DNA of 64,000 nucleotides from CAVVNN01 sp963749605. Lineage in GTDB: Bacteria; Actinomycetota; Thermoleophilia; Solirubrobacterales; 70-9. A program made the translations under genes and the position numbers. The DNA is taken from positions 310,001-374,000 of the forward strand of contig CAVVNN010000002.1 in NCBI GenBank assembly GCA_963749605.1, given 5' to 3'. Under the pieces are notes generated by a model. The model was not told the DNA's origin. It searched no databases and saw nothing but the letters and a program-made list of their open reading frames with translations. Position 1 is the first letter of the stretch. Each line of letters starts with the position of its first letter. Positions 34,040 to 43,156 of this stretch are shown piece after piece.

Positions 34040-35506
34040 GTGGCGAAAGAAGCCATCCGCGCCATGGTGCGCCGCCGAGGTCTACACCCCAGGACTTGGC
34101 CGGTGCGCTGGCGCATCGCCGCGACCTCGGCCGGCCTGACCCTGGTCATCCTGCTGATCTTCGGCGCCGTGATCGGCAACCTCGCCGCCGAACGCATCCG
34201 CAGCGACTTCAACCGGGAGCTGAAGGACGCCGTCACGACCCTGGCCAGCCGCGAGCAGGTGACCGAGACCCCTCAGGGCCCTCTTCTCCTCACTGGGGCC
34301 TTCATCAACGATTTCGCCTCACCCAACGGCGCATCGGTCCGCATCCTCAGCGCCTCGGGACTGGTGCTCAACGAAAGCCGGGGCGCGCTCGACCTCGGGT
34401 CGCCGGTTCGCGGCATCCACGACCGCGGCGAGGTGCGCGTCGCCACCGCCGCGATCTACAGCGGCGCCACCGGCCGCCTCGCCGGCTACGTCCAGTACGG
34501 GCGCAGCGAGGCGCATATCGACTCGACCATCGGCCGCATCTGGCTGCTCGTCGCCGCCGGCGTCTTCGGCGGGACCCTGCTGGCCTGTCTCGCCGGGCTG
34601 GCGATAGCCGGAAGGGCGATGCGGCCGATCGCCTCGCTGACCGCGACCGCGCGCCAGATCGCCGCCACCCGCGATCCCTCCCGCAGGATGCCCGAGCCGA
34701 CCGCCGACGACGAGGTCGGCGAGCTGACCGGCACCCTGGAGCAGATGCTGCGTTCGCTCGACGCCGCCCGGGCCGAGCGCGAGGGCGCGATGCAGAAGCA
34801 GCGCGAGTTCGTCGCCGACGCCTCGCACGAGCTGCGCACGCCGCTGACCAGCGTCCTCGCCAACCTCGAGCTGTTGCAGGCGTCGCTGCAGGAGTCCGAA
34901 CAGACCGAGGACCGCGAGATGATCGACTCGGCGCTGCGCTCCTCGCGGCGGATGAGCAGGCTCGTCGCCGACCTGCTGCTCCTCGCCCGCGCCGACGCCG
35001 GGCGCCTCAGCGAGCATCGCCGCTGCGATCTCGCCGAGATCGCCGGCAACGCAGCGGTCGAGGTGGCCCCGGTCATGGAGGGACGAACGCTGAGCATCGA
35101 CAACGGCCGGCCGATCGCGATCGAAGGCAATGCCGACGAGCTGCACAGGCTGGTCCTCAACCTGCTCGACAACGCGGCGCACCACACGCCGGCCGGCGCG
35201 CACGTCGAGCTGCGGCTGCGCACCGAGGGCGGTGACGCCGTGCTCGAGGTCGCCGATGACGGCGCGGGCATTCCCGCCGAGCTGCGCGAGCAGGTCTTCG
35301 ACCGATTCGTGCGCGGAGCCGGGCCGGCGGACGTGGCGACGGGTCCCGGCACCGGCCTCGGCCTGGCCATCGTCCGTGCCGTCGCCCTTTCCCATGGCGG
35401 CGAAGTGGAGGCGGTCGCCTCCGAGGACGGCGGCGCGCTCTTCCGGGTCCGCCTCCCGCTGGCGCACTCAGAGCCAACCGTTAGCAGGCCTTTAGAGGCG
35501 CTTTAA
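34040..35506 (+). CDS. sensor histidine kinase
   Basis: The 488-residue kinase has two membrane helices (about 30-55 and 165-190) flanking an extracytoplasmic sensor of about 110 residues, a HAMP linker (AMRPIASLTATARQI), a HisKA domain with phosphoaccepting His263 (ADASHELRTPLTSVLAN) and an HATPase domain (NLLDNAAHHTPAG, DDGAGIP, GTGLGLAIVRA). It is the cognate kinase of the adjacent response regulator and the two are translated almost together. The sensor domain is not like a family I recognise, so the signal is unknown. Confidence 0.92.
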   Translation: MAKEAIRAMVRRRGLHPRTWPVRWRIAATSAGLTLVILLIFGAVIGNLAAERIRSDFNRELKDAVTTLASREQVTETPQGPLLLTGAFINDFASPNGASVRILSASGLVLNESRGALDLGSPVRGIHDRGEVRVATAAIYSGATGRLAGYVQYGRSEAHIDSTIGRIWLLVAAGVFGGTLLACLAGLAIAGRAMRPIASLTATARQIAATRDPSRRMPEPTADDEVGELTGTLEQMLRSLDAARAEREGAMQKQREFVADASHELRTPLTSVLANLELLQASLQESEQTEDREMIDSALRSSRRMSRLVADLLLLARADAGRLSEHRRCDLAEIAGNAAVEVAPVMEGRTLSIDNGRPIAIEGNADELHRLVLNLLDNAAHHTPAGAHVELRLRTEGGDAVLEVADDGAGIPAELREQVFDRFVRGAGPADVATGPGTGLGLAIVRAVALSHGGEVEAVASEDGGALFRVRLPLAHSEPTVSRPLEAL

Positions 35507-35542
35507 ACCACCGTCTTAATTTTTCCGGCGGACGAGACACAC

Positions 35543-35585
35543 AGGCCCGCCGGGGTTCTCCCCAACACCACTCCCCGGCGGGCCT
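35543..35585. terminator. bidirectional terminator between the sensor kinase gene and rnj
   Basis: Perfect 13-base arms aggcccgccgggg (35543-35555) and ccccggcgggcct (35573-35585) with a 17-base loop lie between two convergent genes. The right arm includes the rnj stop codon. There is no strong U-run, as is usual for actinobacterial terminators. Confidence 0.7.
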
Positions 35586-37248
35586 ATACCTCCACTACCA
35601 CGGGCAGGATCATCGGCCGGCGTCGCAGTTTCTCGTAGACGAACCTGCCGACGACGTCGTGTAGGTCTTCCTCGATCAGCGGCAGCTCGCGCGTGCCCGC
35701 CTCCGCCGCGCCGTCGAGCGAGTCTTCGATCACGTCTTTGAGCTCCTCGACCAGAGCGTCCGCTTCCTCGACGAAGGCGACCCCCCTGAAGATCACCTCG
35801 GGGTCGGCGACCACGCTGCCGTCGTCGGAGGAGATGGTGGCGACGACGATGAAGATCCCGTCCGCGGAGATCTCGCGCCGGTCGCGCAGGGCGACGTCAT
35901 TGGGGTCGCCGATGTTGAGGCCGTCGACGAAGATCGTGCCGGCGTGTACGTCCTCGCCGAACCGCGCCCCGTCCTCGTCGACCTCCAGCGGCAGGCCGTT
36001 TCGGCCCTGGAACACGTTCTCCGGGTCGATGCCGACCGAGTGTGCCAGCTCGGCGTGCAAGCGCAGCCGCTTGTGGTCGCCGTGCACCGGCAGGACGTAT
36101 CTCGGCTTGGTCAGGTTGATCATCAGCTTCAGCTCCTCCTGCCAGCCGTGGCCGGAGGCGTGGATCGGCGCGTCTTTCGCGGTGACGACGGTCGCGCCGA
36201 TCTCGTAGATGCGGTCGATCGTCTCGTTGACCGCGCGCTCGTTCCCCGGTACCGGGGTCGCCGAGAAGACGACGGTGTCGCCGGAGTGCAGCTCGACGTC
36301 GCGGTGGTCGTTGTTCGCCATCCGCCGTAGCGCCGAGAGCGGCTCGCCCTGGCTCCCGGTCGAGATCACGACCACCTTCTCGTCGGGGAAATCGGAGATC
36401 TCCCGTGGCTGGATGAAGAGCCCCGAGGGCGCCGCGGCCATTCCGAGGTTCGAGGCGATGTTGAAGTTCTTGCGCATCGAGCGGCCGACCAGGGCGACCC
36501 GGCGGTCGAGCTTGACGGCGGCGTCGATCACCTGCTGGACGCGGTGGATGTTGGAGGCGAAGGAGGTGACGACGATCCGCCCCTCGCATCCCGCAAACGT
36601 CTCCAGCAGCGCCGGCCCGACGCTCGACTCCGACGGCGCGATCCCCGGCCGGTCGGCGTTGGTCGAGTCCCCGCAGAGCAGGAGAAGCCCATCGCGGCCG
36701 AGTTCGGCGAGGCGCGAGATATCGGCCGGCCGGCCGTCGACCGGGGTCTGGTCGAACTTGTAGTCGCCGGTTATCAGGGTCGAGCCCAGCTCGGTGGTGA
36801 GCAGCACCGCGCGCATGTCCGGAATCGAGTGGGAGAGGTGGATCAGCTCCAGCTCGAAGGGCCCCATCTGGACCCTCTCCCCCGCCGGCAGCTCCTGCAG
36901 CGGCGCATCGGAGAGCTTGTGCTCGTCGAGCTTCGAGCGGACCATCCCGATCGTCAGCAGGCCGCCGTAGATCACCGGAGGCGAGCCGATCTCGCGCAGG
37001 ACATAGGGGAGCGCGCCGACGTGGTCCTCGTGGCCGTGGGTGAGGACGATCGCCTCGATGTCCTCGGCGCGCTCGCGCAGGTAGGAGAAGTCGGGCAGCA
37101 CCAGGTCGATGCCGTGCATCTCGGCGGTCGGGAACATCAGCCCGGTGTCGACGACGACGATCCTCCCGTCGTACTCGACCACGGTCATGTTCTTGCCTAT
37201 CTCGCCCAGGCCCCCGAGGGGCAGCACGCGAAGCTTCTTGCCTGTCAC
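35584..37248 (-). CDS. rnj: ribonuclease J
   Basis: RNase J is a 5'-3' exonuclease and endonuclease that processes and degrades mRNA and rRNA in Gram-positive bacteria. The 554-residue protein is a beta-CASP metallo-beta-lactamase with the metal motif THGHEDHVGALPYVL (His71-His76), LITGDYKFDQTPVDG, the beta-CASP GDSTNADRPG block, a STGSQGEP motif and ASGHGWQEELKLMINL with its histidine. The C-terminal domain of about 100 residues is intact. It follows dapA by about 30 bases on the same strand. Confidence 0.95.
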   Translation of the reverse strand: MTGKKLRVLPLGGLGEIGKNMTVVEYDGRIVVVDTGLMFPTAEMHGIDLVLPDFSYLRERAEDIEAIVLTHGHEDHVGALPYVLREIGSPPVIYGGLLTIGMVRSKLDEHKLSDAPLQELPAGERVQMGPFELELIHLSHSIPDMRAVLLTTELGSTLITGDYKFDQTPVDGRPADISRLAELGRDGLLLLCGDSTNADRPGIAPSESSVGPALLETFAGCEGRIVVTSFASNIHRVQQVIDAAVKLDRRVALVGRSMRKNFNIASNLGMAAAPSGLFIQPREISDFPDEKVVVISTGSQGEPLSALRRMANNDHRDVELHSGDTVVFSATPVPGNERAVNETIDRIYEIGATVVTAKDAPIHASGHGWQEELKLMINLTKPRYVLPVHGDHKRLRLHAELAHSVGIDPENVFQGRNGLPLEVDEDGARFGEDVHAGTIFVDGLNIGDPNDVALRDRREISADGIFIVVATISSDDGSVVADPEVIFRGVAFVEEADALVEELKDVIEDSLDGAAEAGTRELPLIEEDLHDVVGRFVYEKLRRRPMILPVVVEV

Positions 37249-37278
37249 TAGCGGTTCACCGTCATTTCATAGAGAGGT

Positions 37279-38148
37279 CTAAAGGGCTGTCGAGACGCCG
37301 GCGCTCTCGAGCGCCGCCCTCACCGTTGCCCGCTGCTCGTCGTCGGCGGAGACGAGCGGCAGCCGCAGGCGGTCGGCGGCGAGGCCGAGCATCGCCAGCG
37401 CCGCCTTCAGCGGTACCGGGTTGGTGACCGACATCGCGGCGTAGACCGGCTGCAGCTCGGCGTCGATCTCCCGCGCCCGCTCCAGGTCCCCTCCCTGCGC
37501 TGCGTCCCACATATCGCGCATGCGGTCGCCGACGACGTGGGAGGCGACCAGGATCCCGCCGGCGCCGCCGAACTCGAGCACTCCCAGGAAGGTGTTGTCG
37601 TTGCCGGCCAGCACCGACAGCCCCTCGATCGGCCCCAGCTCGTCGTCGTTGGCCTGCTTGACGGCGACGACGTTGTCGATCGATGCCAGCTCGGCAAGCA
37701 GGTCGGGACCCATGTTGACCACGACCCGCGAGGGGATGTTGTACATCACCATCGGCAGCTCGGGGACCGCCTCGGCGACGGCCTCGAAGTGGGCGCGCAG
37801 TCCGGCCCGGTTCGGCTTGTTGTAGTAGGGGGCGACGACCAGCGAGGCGTGCGCACCGGCCTCCGCCGCGGCCCTGGTCAGCTCGCACGAGTGGCGGGTG
37901 TCGTTGGTTCCGGTGCCGCAGACGACGGTCGCCTCTGCGCCGACCTCGTCGAGGACCGCGCGCAGCAGCGATATCTGCTCCGCATCGGTGAGCGTCGGGC
38001 ACTCGCCGGTCGTGCCGGCGACGACGACGCCGTGGGAGCCGTGCTCGACCAGGTGACGGGCAAGTCGCCGCGCCGCCCCCTCGTCGACCCCCCCGCTCTC
38101 ATCGAAGGGGGTCGCCATCGCCGTGATCACGCCTCGGATCGCCTTCAT
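37279..38148 (-). CDS. dapA: 4-hydroxy-tetrahydrodipicolinate synthase
   Basis: DapA condenses pyruvate with aspartate semialdehyde as the first step specific to diaminopimelate and lysine. The 289-residue protein is a TIM barrel with Schiff-base Lys164 in VVAVKQAND, Tyr136 in MYNIPSR and the nucleotide-like loop GTTGECPTLTDAEQ. It lies 27 bases downstream of dapB. The DapL and DapF genes for later steps are at 22.8-24.8 kb. Confidence 0.95.
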   Translation of the reverse strand: MKAIRGVITAMATPFDESGGVDEGAARRLARHLVEHGSHGVVVAGTTGECPTLTDAEQISLLRAVLDEVGAEATVVCGTGTNDTRHSCELTRAAAEAGAHASLVVAPYYNKPNRAGLRAHFEAVAEAVPELPMVMYNIPSRVVVNMGPDLLAELASIDNVVAVKQANDDELGPIEGLSVLAGNDNTFLGVLEFGGAGGILVASHVVGDRMRDMWDAAQGGDLERAREIDAELQPVYAAMSVTNPVPLKAALAMLGLAADRLRLPLVSADDEQRATVRAALESAGVSTAL

Positions 38149-38175
38149 CGTTGCCAGGGTATCCAGTCCGCTGCG

Positions 38176-38844
38176 CTACAGCAGCTTCTCGAGCCCGACC
38201 GTGAAGCGGTCGGGCTGGCCGGCGACCCTGCGCACGGCGAGCAGGACACCGGGCATGAAGGAGCGGCGGTCGATCGAGTCGTGGCGCAGCGAGAGCGTTT
38301 GGCCCTCGCCGCCGAAGATGACCTCCTGGTGGGCGACCAGGCCGGGCAGACGCACCGAGTGGATCGGCTCGTGGACGTTGCCGCCGGCCTCGGCGATCAG
38401 CTCGGCGGTGCGCTTCGCGGTTCCCGAGGGCGCATCGAGCTTGCGATCGTGATGCAGCTCGACGATCTCGCACTCGGGCATGTGCGGAGCGATCCGCTGC
38501 GCTGCCTCCATCAGGAGCACGGCGCCGATCGCGAAGTTCGGGGCGACGAAGCAGTTGGCGGTGGCCGATCCGGCGGTGGCTTCGCGGGCGGCGTCGAGAT
38601 CGAAGCCGGTGGTGCCGACCACGACGTGGACGCCGGCGGCGAGGCAGGCGCGGACGTTGGCGAGCGCCGCATCGGGGGTGGTGAAGTCGACGACGACGTC
38701 GGCCTCGGTGAGCACGTCGGCCAGCTCGACCCCGAGCGAGGGGTCGGCCTTGGCGACCAGCTCCATGTCCTCGGCCCCCTCGACCGCCTCGCAGACGGCT
38801 TGGCCCATCCGCCCCGCCGCCCCGGAAACCACGACCCTGATCAC
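38176..38844 (-). CDS. dapB: 4-hydroxy-tetrahydrodipicolinate reductase
   Basis: DapB reduces the DapA product to tetrahydrodipicolinate with NAD(P)H. The 222-residue protein is short for the family, close to mycobacterial forms. It has a Rossmann motif SGAAGRMGQAV, VVDFTTPDAAL, VVGTTGFD and the catalytic HHDRKLDAPSGTA. It starts with GTG, overlapping the upstream M16 peptidase stop as GTGA. All catalytic residues seem present. Confidence 0.95.
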   Translation of the reverse strand: MIRVVVSGAAGRMGQAVCEAVEGAEDMELVAKADPSLGVELADVLTEADVVVDFTTPDAALANVRACLAAGVHVVVGTTGFDLDAAREATAGSATANCFVAPNFAIGAVLLMEAAQRIAPHMPECEIVELHHDRKLDAPSGTAKRTAELIAEAGGNVHEPIHSVRLPGLVAHQEVIFGGEGQTLSLRHDSIDRRSFMPGVLLAVRRVAGQPDRFTVGLEKLL

Positions 38845-40115
38845 GCGGCCGCCAGGCTTTCGCTGACGGGGGCGAGGGCCTTGCGGAAGCGGTCCTCGTC
38901 TCGGCCGACGCAGGCGGCCGAGACGTGCTCGGCGCCGTAGAGCTCAGCGGCCAGCGCGGTCAGTTCTTCGACTGTGACGGCGTCCACCTTGGCGACCATC
39001 TCGTCGAGGCTGTCGATCGGCAGCCCGAACAGAGTGGCGCGGGAGATCCTCGACATCCGAGCCGAGGTGGACTCGGAGGAGAGCACGAGCCGGCCCTTGA
39101 CGCTCTCCTTGGCTCGAGCCAACTCCTCGTCGCTGACCGGCTCGAAGCGCAGCCGCGCAAGCTCGGCGCCGATGATCGCGCAGGCCTCTTCGACGTTGTC
39201 CTCGCGGGTGCCGACGTAGGTCGCAACCAGGCCGGAGTCGGTGTACTGGTCGTTGTAGGAGCCGACCGAGTAGGCGAGGCCGCGTTTCTCGCGCACCTCG
39301 CGGAAGAGGCGCGAGGAGGACGAGCCGCCGAAGATCGAGTCGAGCACGGCGAGCCCGTAGCGACGCTCGTCGTCGCGCGTGAGGCCCGGCGCCCCGAAGC
39401 AGATGTGGTATTGCTCGGTGTCCTTGCGGTGAAAGCGCAGCCGCGTGGCGCCATCGAGGTCGATCGCCGGTGAGCTGCCGTTGCCGCCGGAGGGCGGCGA
39501 GACCAGACGTTCCGCGAGCGCAACGATCGCGTCGTGCTCCAGGTGGCCAGCCGCACCGACGACGATGTCCTCGCCGGTGTAGCGGGCGCGGTGGTAGGCG
39601 TCGATGTCCGGCACCGGGATCGAGGCGATCACATCGGCCTCCCCCAGCACCCGGTGACCCAGCGGGTGCTCGCCGAAGACGGCGTCGGCGAGGAAGTCGT
39701 GGACGCGATCCTGCGGCTCGTCCTCATACATGGCGATCTCCTCCAGCACCACGTCGCGCTCGGAGTCGATGTCCGGGTAGGTCGGCGCCAGCAGCATCTC
39801 CGCCATCAGGTCGAAGACCTCCTCGGTGTGCTCGTCGAGGAAGCGGGCGTGCAGGTGCGTCGTCTCCTTGCCGGTCGCCGCGTTGACCGAGGCGCCGAGC
39901 CCGTCGAAGCGCTCGGAGATCTCCACCGCCGAGTAGCGGGCGGTGCCCTTGAACAGCAGGTGCTCGAGGAAGTGCGAGACCCCCGCCTGGGCGGTGGTCT
40001 CGTTGCGCGAGCCGGTGCGCACCCAGAGCCCGAGCGCCACAGATCGCACCGAGGGAACCTCCTCGGTGACGACCCGGACGCCCGAGCCCAAGGTTGTGAG
40101 CTTGGGTGCGCTCAA
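38841..40115 (-). CDS. M16-family zinc metallopeptidase
   Basis: The 424-residue protein is an M16 peptidase with the inverted zinc motif HFLEH (His48-His52), the third ligand region about 75 residues later (LEEIAMYEDEPQDRVHDFL), and a C-terminal M16 domain (REKRGLAYSVGSYNDQY). It is encoded immediately after pnp and may act on processing of exported or short peptides; homologues occur at this place in many Gram-positive genomes. It starts at TTG 40115, three bases after the pnp stop. The substrate is unknown. Confidence 0.88.
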   Translation of the reverse strand: MSAPKLTTLGSGVRVVTEEVPSVRSVALGLWVRTGSRNETTAQAGVSHFLEHLLFKGTARYSAVEISERFDGLGASVNAATGKETTHLHARFLDEHTEEVFDLMAEMLLAPTYPDIDSERDVVLEEIAMYEDEPQDRVHDFLADAVFGEHPLGHRVLGEADVIASIPVPDIDAYHRARYTGEDIVVGAAGHLEHDAIVALAERLVSPPSGGNGSSPAIDLDGATRLRFHRKDTEQYHICFGAPGLTRDDERRYGLAVLDSIFGGSSSSRLFREVREKRGLAYSVGSYNDQYTDSGLVATYVGTREDNVEEACAIIGAELARLRFEPVSDEELARAKESVKGRLVLSSESTSARMSRISRATLFGLPIDSLDEMVAKVDAVTVEELTALAAELYGAEHVSAACVGRDEDRFRKALAPVSESLAAA

Positions 40116-40118
40116 CGG

Positions 40119-42356
40119 CTAGCTGCGTCGCTCGCGCTCTCGCCGGCGGCCGTCGCGGCCTCCGCGACGTCCCTCGCGCTCGCCGCCGCCGCGCTCGCCG
40201 CCGCCGCCGGAGCCGACCGCTGCCAGCTCCTCGGGCGATTTGCCCGCGACCGAGGGGTCGTCGGTGAGGCGCAGGCCGATGCGGCCGCGCTCCTTGTCGA
40301 CCTCGACCACGGTGACGTCGATCTCCTCGCCGGCACTGAGCACGTCATCGACGGAGTCGACCCGTTCGCCCGGCTTCACATTGGAGATGTGGAGCAGGCC
40401 GTCGGTGCCCTTGACCAGCTCGACGAAGGCGCCGAAGGTCGTCGTCTTGACGACCTTCGCCGCGTTGTAGCGATCGCCGATCTCGGCCTCCTTGGTCATC
40501 GACTGGACACGGGCGACACACGCTTCGACCAGTTCGCCGGTCGGCGCGTAGATCCTGACCGTGCCGTCGTCCTCGACGTCGATCTCCGCTTCGAACTCCT
40601 CGCAGAGACCGCGAATCGTTTCGCCGCCTTTGCCGATCACGGCGCCGATCTTCTCCGGGTCGATCTTGATCGCCTCGATCCGTGGCGCGTGCTGGGAGAG
40701 CTGCTCCCGCGGGCCGTCGATCGCCTCGGCCATCTTGGCGAGGATGAACTGGCGACCCTTGTTCGCCTGCTCGAGGGCGTCGGTGAGGATGTCGAAGGTG
40801 ACGCCGGTGATCTTGATGTCCATCTGCAGGGCGGTGATCCCGTCCGCGGTGCCGGCGACCTTGAAGTCCATATCGCCGAGGTGGTCCTCGACGCCGGCGA
40901 TGTCGGTGAGGACGATGTAGTCGTCGCCCTCCTTGATCAGGCCCATCGCCACACCGGCGACCGGTGCGGTGACCGGGACTCCCGCGGCCTGCAGCGCCAT
41001 CGAGGAGGCGCAGACCGAGCCCATCGAGGAGGAGCCGTTGGACTCGAGCGTCTCGGAGACCGCCCGGATCACGTAGGGGAACTCCTCTTCGCCGGGGATC
41101 GTCGCCGCCAGCGCCCGCTCGGCGAGCGCGCCGTGACCGATGTCGCGGCGCTTGGGCCCGCGCATGAAGCCCGCCTCCCCGACCGAGAAGGGCGGGAAGT
41201 TGTAGTGGTGCCAGAACCGCTTCGTCGTCGCCAGCCCGAGCGTGTCGAGGCGCATGTCCATGCGCGTCGTGCCGAGGGCGACGTTGGAGAGGATCTGGGT
41301 CTCGCCGCGGGTGAAGAGCGCCGAGCCGTGCACGCGCGGAGAGATGTCGACCTCGCACTCGATCGGCCGGATCTCGTCCTGCGCGCGGCCGTCGGGACGC
41401 TTCTTGTCGACGGCGATCCGCTTGCGGATGACGTCCTTCTCGATGCTCGAGAAAGCGGCCTTGACCTCGGCCCGGCGGGCCTCGTCGACCTCGCCGTCGG
41501 CGCCCTCCGAGGCCAGCGCCTCGAGCACTTCCCTCTTGACCGCCTCGGCGGCGTCCTGGCGGGCGAGCTTCTCCTTGATCGAGGTTGCCTCGTCGATCTT
41601 GGCGCCGAACTCGTCGCGGACCTTCGCCAGCAGCGCCTCGTCGATCGCGGGCGCCTCGACCTCCAGCTTCTCCTTGCCGGCCTTTTGCTGCAGCTCCTCC
41701 ATCGCCGCGACGAGCTTCTTGATCTCGCCGTGGGCGATGTCCAACGCGTCGAGGATCTCCTGCTCGGTGACGCCGCTGGCGCCGGCCTCGACCATCAGGA
41801 TCGCCTCCTCGGTGCCGGCGACGATCAGGTCGAGGTCGAGCTCGTCGAGGCTCTCCTCGGGGGGGTTGACGACGAAGTCGCCGTCGAGCTTGCCGATCCG
41901 CACCGCGCCGACGTGGGCGGCGACCGGGACCGGCGAGATCGCCAGCGCGGCGGAGGCGCCGTTCATCGCGAGGATGTCGTAGGGGTGGACGTGGTCCACC
42001 GACATCGGGATCGCGACCAGCTGGGTCTCGTAGTGCCAGCCCTTCGGGAAGAGCGGGCGAATCGGCCGGTCGATCATGCGCGCGGTCAGCGTCGCCTTCT
42101 CGCCGGAGCGCCCCTCGCGACGGAAGAACGAGCCGGGGATCTTGCCCGCGGCGTACATCCGCTCCTCGACGTCGACGGTGAGGGGAAGGAAGTCCACGTC
42201 GCGCAGGTTGCCCATCGTCGCCGTGCAAAGGACCATCGTGTCGCCTGCGCTGACGACGACGGATCCGCCCGCCTGCTTGGCGAGCTTTCCGGTCTCGAAG
42301 GAAATCTGGCTCTCGCCGACGTCCGCCGAGACGCGGGTGGTGTCAAACATGCTCAT
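40119..42356 (-). CDS. pnp: polyribonucleotide nucleotidyltransferase (PNPase)
   Basis: PNPase degrades RNA 3'-5' by phosphorolysis and can add tails. The 745-residue protein has two RNase PH domains (FLPLTVDVEERMYAAGKIPG, GETQILSNVALGTTRMDMRL, GSSSMGSVCASSMALQAAGV), an alpha-helical linker, a KH domain (GKGGETIRGLCEEF) and a C-terminal S1 domain (VVEVDKERGRIGLRL). The C-terminus is an RGG-rich tail typical of actinobacteria. It is in the canonical rpsO-pnp order, with a DsbA-like gene between. Confidence 0.96.
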   Translation of the reverse strand: MSMFDTTRVSADVGESQISFETGKLAKQAGGSVVVSAGDTMVLCTATMGNLRDVDFLPLTVDVEERMYAAGKIPGSFFRREGRSGEKATLTARMIDRPIRPLFPKGWHYETQLVAIPMSVDHVHPYDILAMNGASAALAISPVPVAAHVGAVRIGKLDGDFVVNPPEESLDELDLDLIVAGTEEAILMVEAGASGVTEQEILDALDIAHGEIKKLVAAMEELQQKAGKEKLEVEAPAIDEALLAKVRDEFGAKIDEATSIKEKLARQDAAEAVKREVLEALASEGADGEVDEARRAEVKAAFSSIEKDVIRKRIAVDKKRPDGRAQDEIRPIECEVDISPRVHGSALFTRGETQILSNVALGTTRMDMRLDTLGLATTKRFWHHYNFPPFSVGEAGFMRGPKRRDIGHGALAERALAATIPGEEEFPYVIRAVSETLESNGSSSMGSVCASSMALQAAGVPVTAPVAGVAMGLIKEGDDYIVLTDIAGVEDHLGDMDFKVAGTADGITALQMDIKITGVTFDILTDALEQANKGRQFILAKMAEAIDGPREQLSQHAPRIEAIKIDPEKIGAVIGKGGETIRGLCEEFEAEIDVEDDGTVRIYAPTGELVEACVARVQSMTKEAEIGDRYNAAKVVKTTTFGAFVELVKGTDGLLHISNVKPGERVDSVDDVLSAGEEIDVTVVEVDKERGRIGLRLTDDPSVAGKSPEELAAVGSGGGGERGGGEREGRRGGRDGRRRERERRS

Positions 42357-42392
42357 TTAGTTGTCCTACCTCCGGCCGCCCGGGTGGCGACC

Positions 42393-42878
42393 CTAGCTTT
42401 CAGAACTCTCGTTCTCTTTCGCAAAGAGAGTACATGCTGCGAGGTCTACCTCGCGCCCGTCGCGGAAGATCGCCAGCGTGTCGGCGACACCGGCCCGCAG
42501 GCCGGACTCGACGTCGCGCCGCACCCGGGCCCTGACGGGGGCCGAGCGACGGTCGGCCTCGAAGCGCTGCAGGTCCAGGCCGAGCCGTTCGGCTCGCTCC
42601 CAGACATGGGGGTCGTCGACGTGAGCGTGATCGGCGAGCAGCAAGTCGACCATCTCGAAGAAGGCCCCCTGGCCGCCGGCCGCCTCGGCGGCAGCGTGCA
42701 GCGCCGGAGAGCGCGGGTGCTTGGCGACAACCGGAAAGTGGCGGAAGACGACCCGCGCCTGCAGGTCCCGGATCCTGGGCCAGACCGCGGCGCAGTGCGG
42801 ACAGCACAGGTCGGCGTAGACGACGAGGTCGCTCCCCTCGCCGCGGGCGTGGTCGTCCGGCTCGACCGGAGCGACCAT
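42393..42878 (-). CDS. short DsbA-family oxidoreductase in the rpsO-pnp operon
   Basis: The 161-residue protein has a DsbA/thioredoxin fold with active site CPHC (Cys26-Cys29, YADLCCPHCAAVWP) and an extra cysteine just before it. The FRHFPVVAKHPRSPALHAAAEAA helical insertion and a C-terminal helix follow. There is no signal peptide or membrane segment, so it is probably cytoplasmic and may act on intracellular thiols. The ATG at 42878 is 9 bases after the rpsO stop. Its position between rpsO and pnp is unusual, because these two are normally adjacent. Confidence 0.82.
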   Translation of the reverse strand: MVAPVEPDDHARGEGSDLVVYADLCCPHCAAVWPRIRDLQARVVFRHFPVVAKHPRSPALHAAAEAAGGQGAFFEMVDLLLADHAHVDDPHVWERAERLGLDLQRFEADRRSAPVRARVRRDVESGLRAGVADTLAIFRDGREVDLAACTLFAKENESSES

Positions 42879-42886
42879 GCGACTCT

Positions 42887-43156
42887 CTACCGCCGCAGGC
42901 CGAGCTCTGCGACGAGGGCGCGGTAGCGCTCGAGGTCGTTGCGCTCGAGGTAGCGCAGCATGCGGCGGCGCTGGCCGACCAGCTTCAAGAGGCCGCGGCG
43001 GGAGTGATGGTCTTTGGCGTGCTCGCGCAGGTGGCCGGTCAGCTCGTTGATCCGCTCGGTGAGCAGCGCGACCTGGACCTCGGCGGAACCGGTGTCCGTC
43101 GCCGAGCGGCCGTACTTGCCGATCAACTCCGTCTTCTGTTCCTTGGTCAGGGACAT
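42887..43156 (-). CDS. rpsO: 30S ribosomal protein S15
   Basis: This is the primary 16S rRNA-binding protein of the central domain of the small subunit. The 89-residue protein has the full S15 pattern, including TGSAEVQVALLTERINELTG, KDHHSRRGLLKLVGQRRRML and RYLERNDLERYRAL. It overlaps the ribF stop by one base and is followed by the DsbA-like gene. Confidence 0.98.
   Translation of the reverse strand: MSLTKEQKTELIGKYGRSATDTGSAEVQVALLTERINELTGHLREHAKDHHSRRGLLKLVGQRRRMLRYLERNDLERYRALVAELGLRR

Noticed and set aside
39534..42926. A very long plus-strand open frame (1130 aa) opposite pnp and the M16 peptidase
   Set aside because: It is a shadow of GC-rich minus-strand genes, with biased, low-complexity translation and no domain.
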